A DNA stretch of 64,000 nt from Trichopria drosophilae (taxonomy: Eukaryota; Arthropoda; Insecta; Hymenoptera; Diapriidae): the NCBI GenBank assembly GCA_030407085.1, contig CM059586.1:34955501-35019500 (forward strand), read 5' to 3'. How positions within the stretch are numbered: the stretch's first letter is position 1; every line of letters starts with the position of its first letter. The notes below the pieces were generated by a model, which saw only the letters and a program-made list of their open reading frames with translations, had not been told where the DNA came from and ran no database searches. A program made the position numbers and the translations under genes. Positions 61,501-64,000 of this stretch are shown here, one piece after another.

Positions 61501-63249
61501 TCTTCGTCATAGGTATGTTAACTAGATCGATTGTTGGTATTAAAATAATATTAAAGATGACGTCATTACGATACATACACTTAACCAGAAATAAACAAAG
61601 CCCAAGTACTATTAAACGTTTCGAATATTTATTAAAACCTGCTCGTCCATCAACACCGAGGGCGTTTGACATTAATTCTACGTTCCGTATTACCGGGATC
61701 TGCATAACCGATAAGACACTGGCAAAACTAACATCTCGCGTCACCCGTTGAATCAATCATAAATCACCCACTACCATCATAATGGCAGGATGCATCGCAC
61801 CAACATTAAAATGCAATTTTGAAAAAAGTGACTTATTACAAAGACATTTGCTCCGCTCGGTTAGTTAATGCTACTAACGACCAGGGATTCCGAGGAATTT
61901 CATTGCATGCGAGTACGCGGAGAAAAAAATGGGCTGGAAAAATTACTATGCTCGTTTTTAAAATTGATGTACGTACCTACGTTTACATACGTAATTGCCG
62001 TTGGTACGAGTTCGTCATTGTCGTTGAAATTCAGAGGACCTTAATAAATTCCACGCACATTAGAATAGTGTTTTATTCATTCGACGTTGTTGACTACAAA
62101 TTTAGTTTTAGTCGTGGAACCTAGACTCTAATGGTTGGAGTCCTTGATTAACATTGGTTCCATTAGCATTTTGAATCCATAAAAAAACTTGATGTTTCTA
62201 GGTGACTTTAGCTTATGCGCTTCCATAATTACCTCATTCGCCATTTTGAATACTGTCATCTTCACATTATTCTGTTTGAATGACGTTACCGCTAGATGGC
62301 TGACTTACGTGCGATAAGACTGCGGTTCTTCAATTAATACTCGACTTCTGTGAGCAACACACGCTAGCATCTGGAGCGATGCTTATTGTGTCGCAAGGAA
62401 AATATGAATAAAAACGCAATGTTCCAAGGAAAGCAACGGAACCTGGCGAACTTCTCGTCATGATGAGGATAACGGATGATAAATCCATTACCCAAGATCT
62501 CAGGACGACGCGTGGGACCTCTTCGCGGCAGCTGACAGATACACAGTATTACCATTACTGAGTGTGTGCCTCGTCTGCATTAAGAGACATCAGGTATGTA
62601 TACAAGGGACAATGGTCTTGTCGATGATGTTAGTGGTTGTAATTCGATCTCTCGAACCGATACGTCGAACCACCTGCCTAAGACGGGGGCACTCGAGTGT
62701 CGAAGAAAGCCTGGACGTGCATACATCCGATTCCCTGTTTATAACGGTTAAAAAAATGAAGACATACGGGCTCCAAGGTATATGGAACACATTGTTGCAA
62801 TTGAATACTTTTAGACGCGAATGCAATCAAACCGCATAGTTTCAAGAATATTGCAAATGTTCTTCATGCATACACTTTGTCAACGAATTAAGGTAGAGGT
62901 TTTCAGGCGATTATGTTAATCTCAGCTTGGTCGGTGGATATGTACATCGTCATGAGCTGTGTTATTATGCGGTTTTATGTACAACAATTCGCGAATTATT
63001 CTGCTAGTCTTCTTATATGCTGGTTTCGTGGGAACACGGCGTCTCAATACATTAAAAAACACTTATCATCAACCAGGTGTTGCTTCAAATTGGTAAATGC
63101 ACCAATCACGTGATTTGAATATTAAACAGGTTTTCAAGTTGAACGTAATGTAGCTATTACTTATAGGGGTAAATCTTTAGAACATGTCTTAGTACGGTTT
63201 ATATTTTTTGTCTATTAATTACAAATATGAGAATACACATTTTCGACCA
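61501..63249. other. Mixed non-coding DNA, possible donor at 62591
   Basis: A moderately GC-rich stretch (62340-62830) contains CATCAG|GTATGTATAC, a near-ideal 5' splice site at 62591. The upstream frame is open for about 36 codons but has no ATG or good acceptor. A reversed repeat core CATTCGCCATTTTGAATACT lies near 62237, and a CTCF-like word CCGCTAGATGGCTG at 62289-62302. Confidence 0.3.
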
Positions 63250-63625
63250 CACTGAAAAAAATTCTTAGTTTATTTGACTACTTTTTAACTAGTGAAAGTA
63301 TTTCAATAGGTCCTCAAAGGAATTTTATAGGTTATAGGTACAATCATAAAGGAGTTAAATCAACAAAACAATTGTTATGGAAATGACATATTAGCAGTTA
63401 ATTCTACTACATTTAAAAACATGTTTCAGAGTCTAACTACCTAACACACTAAAAACTATTCAACATGCTGGAGCGATATATTTTTAATTGAATTTAGCAG
63501 TACTATATTTTTTGTTGATTTAACTTCTTTACGGTGGTAACTGCAACTTAGAAAATTTTCTTGAAGCATATCGAACTACTCTGCATAGTTATAAAGTAGT
63601 CAAATCAACTAAAAATTTTTCTGTA
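63250..63625. mobile_element. 376-bp nested-palindrome MITE
   Basis: The outer ends CACTGAAAAAAATTCTTAGT and (reverse complement) TACAGAAAAATTTTTAGTTG share TTTGACTACTTT.TAACT inside. Inner inverted pair: AAGGAGTTAAATCAACAAAA (63348) and TTTGTTGATTTAACTTCTTT (63511-63530). The word TTGATTTRACT thus occurs in both the outer and inner arms. Related words continue to about 63900. Superfamily unknown. Confidence 0.55.
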
Positions 63626-64000
63626 CATTTTTTTTAGTGGAATTATTTGTAGTGGAGTTATTTTTAGTGCAGCGATTGGCGGTTGCTTCTTTATTATATT
63701 AGTGCATGCCTTTTTGAGTTTTATTCATAGTATCGCATTCCTTGATCTCCAATTATTCGGAATACTTGATCGTTTACTGGGTAAATAATATCAACTTAAG
63801 TAAAAACAGTAAAATTAACCACATCAACAAAGTTATACTATCAAAAAAAGTATTTCTTTTAACTATACTCTCGACTCAACTTTTCAATGGTAGTTGAATT
63901 TGTCAAGTAAATTATGTTCAGTGCTGATACACAGAAGCCTCTGTTTTTAACTATTTAAAAACGCCATTTTTTTAATTTGATTTATTTGTAAAATAAAAAT
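63626..64000. other. AT-rich DNA to window end
   Basis: Contains further ATCAAC/TTAACT words (63795-63900) like those of the adjacent element, so a second partial copy may be cut by the window end. No gene is seen. Confidence 0.35.

Noticed and set aside
62591..62600. Exon ending at a strong GTATGT donor
   Set aside because: The donor is good, but there is no ATG, acceptor or promoter for the upstream frame, so it is not called as an exon.
1..64000. Known insect microRNA genes (such as let-7, bantam, mir-1)
   Set aside because: Reading for the mature sequences I remember gave no match; hairpins found look transposon-derived.

Overview
The window looks like an AT-rich arthropod (insect) nuclear genome segment, most likely non-coding DNA around one or a few gene starts. 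The reasons are the absence of long open frames on either strand, isolated CpG-rich islands, insect-type core promoter motifs (TCAGT-like initiators, TATA boxes), GT...AG splice signals, and many non-autonomous DNA transposons. The dense CpG islands in AT-rich DNA fit a hymenopteran, but this is an inference and no species can be named. Nothing bacterial, plasmid-borne or phage-like was seen, and there is no rRNA, intact tRNA or CRISPR array. Almost every short open frame here is probably chance.

Layout. Positions 1-6487 are probably intron or flank of a minus-strand gene; they include a GC-richer island with a POU octamer (2640-3130). The best gene evidence is at 6488-7230 on the minus strand: a CpG-rich island, a TTTCAGTT initiator at 6898, a 5' leader with three short upstream ORFs, an ATG at 6560 in good context and a strong GTGAGT donor at 6487, in phase 1. 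Later exons would lie further left and were not found.

From 7800 to 9920 there is a cluster of small mobile elements: a 135-bp TTAA-flanked element, a 500-bp piggyBac-like element sharing that TTAA, and two tRNA-like sequences. A purine-rich stretch at 11372-12981 carries decayed coding frames, possibly from a retroelement. From 13 to 63 kb the DNA is mostly intergenic or intronic, with at least ten terminal-inverted-repeat or foldback elements. One is a 1.1-kb foldback element (18179-19279) inserted beside a LINE-like remnant. Another is a family of three GGGTGC-ended elements with 8-bp target duplications and subterminal motif repeats. Others are a nested pair of pogo-like elements at 31.8-32.4 kb and further TA-flanked elements at 43.4 and 47.4 kb. 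A dispersed repeat with a core like AAATGGCGGATCCAATATGG recurs across the window in both orientations.

Other points of interest are a possible two-exon secreted mini-peptide gene behind a TATA box (37230-37469), a TATA/initiator pair at 54193-54226, GC-rich non-coding islands at 29.2-29.9, 38.6-39.2, 52.1-52.3 and 57.4-58.2 kb that resemble enhancers or exons, and several CTCF-like motifs. The genes and elements do not form a pathway; the theme is a promoter-proximal region heavily reworked by small DNA transposons.
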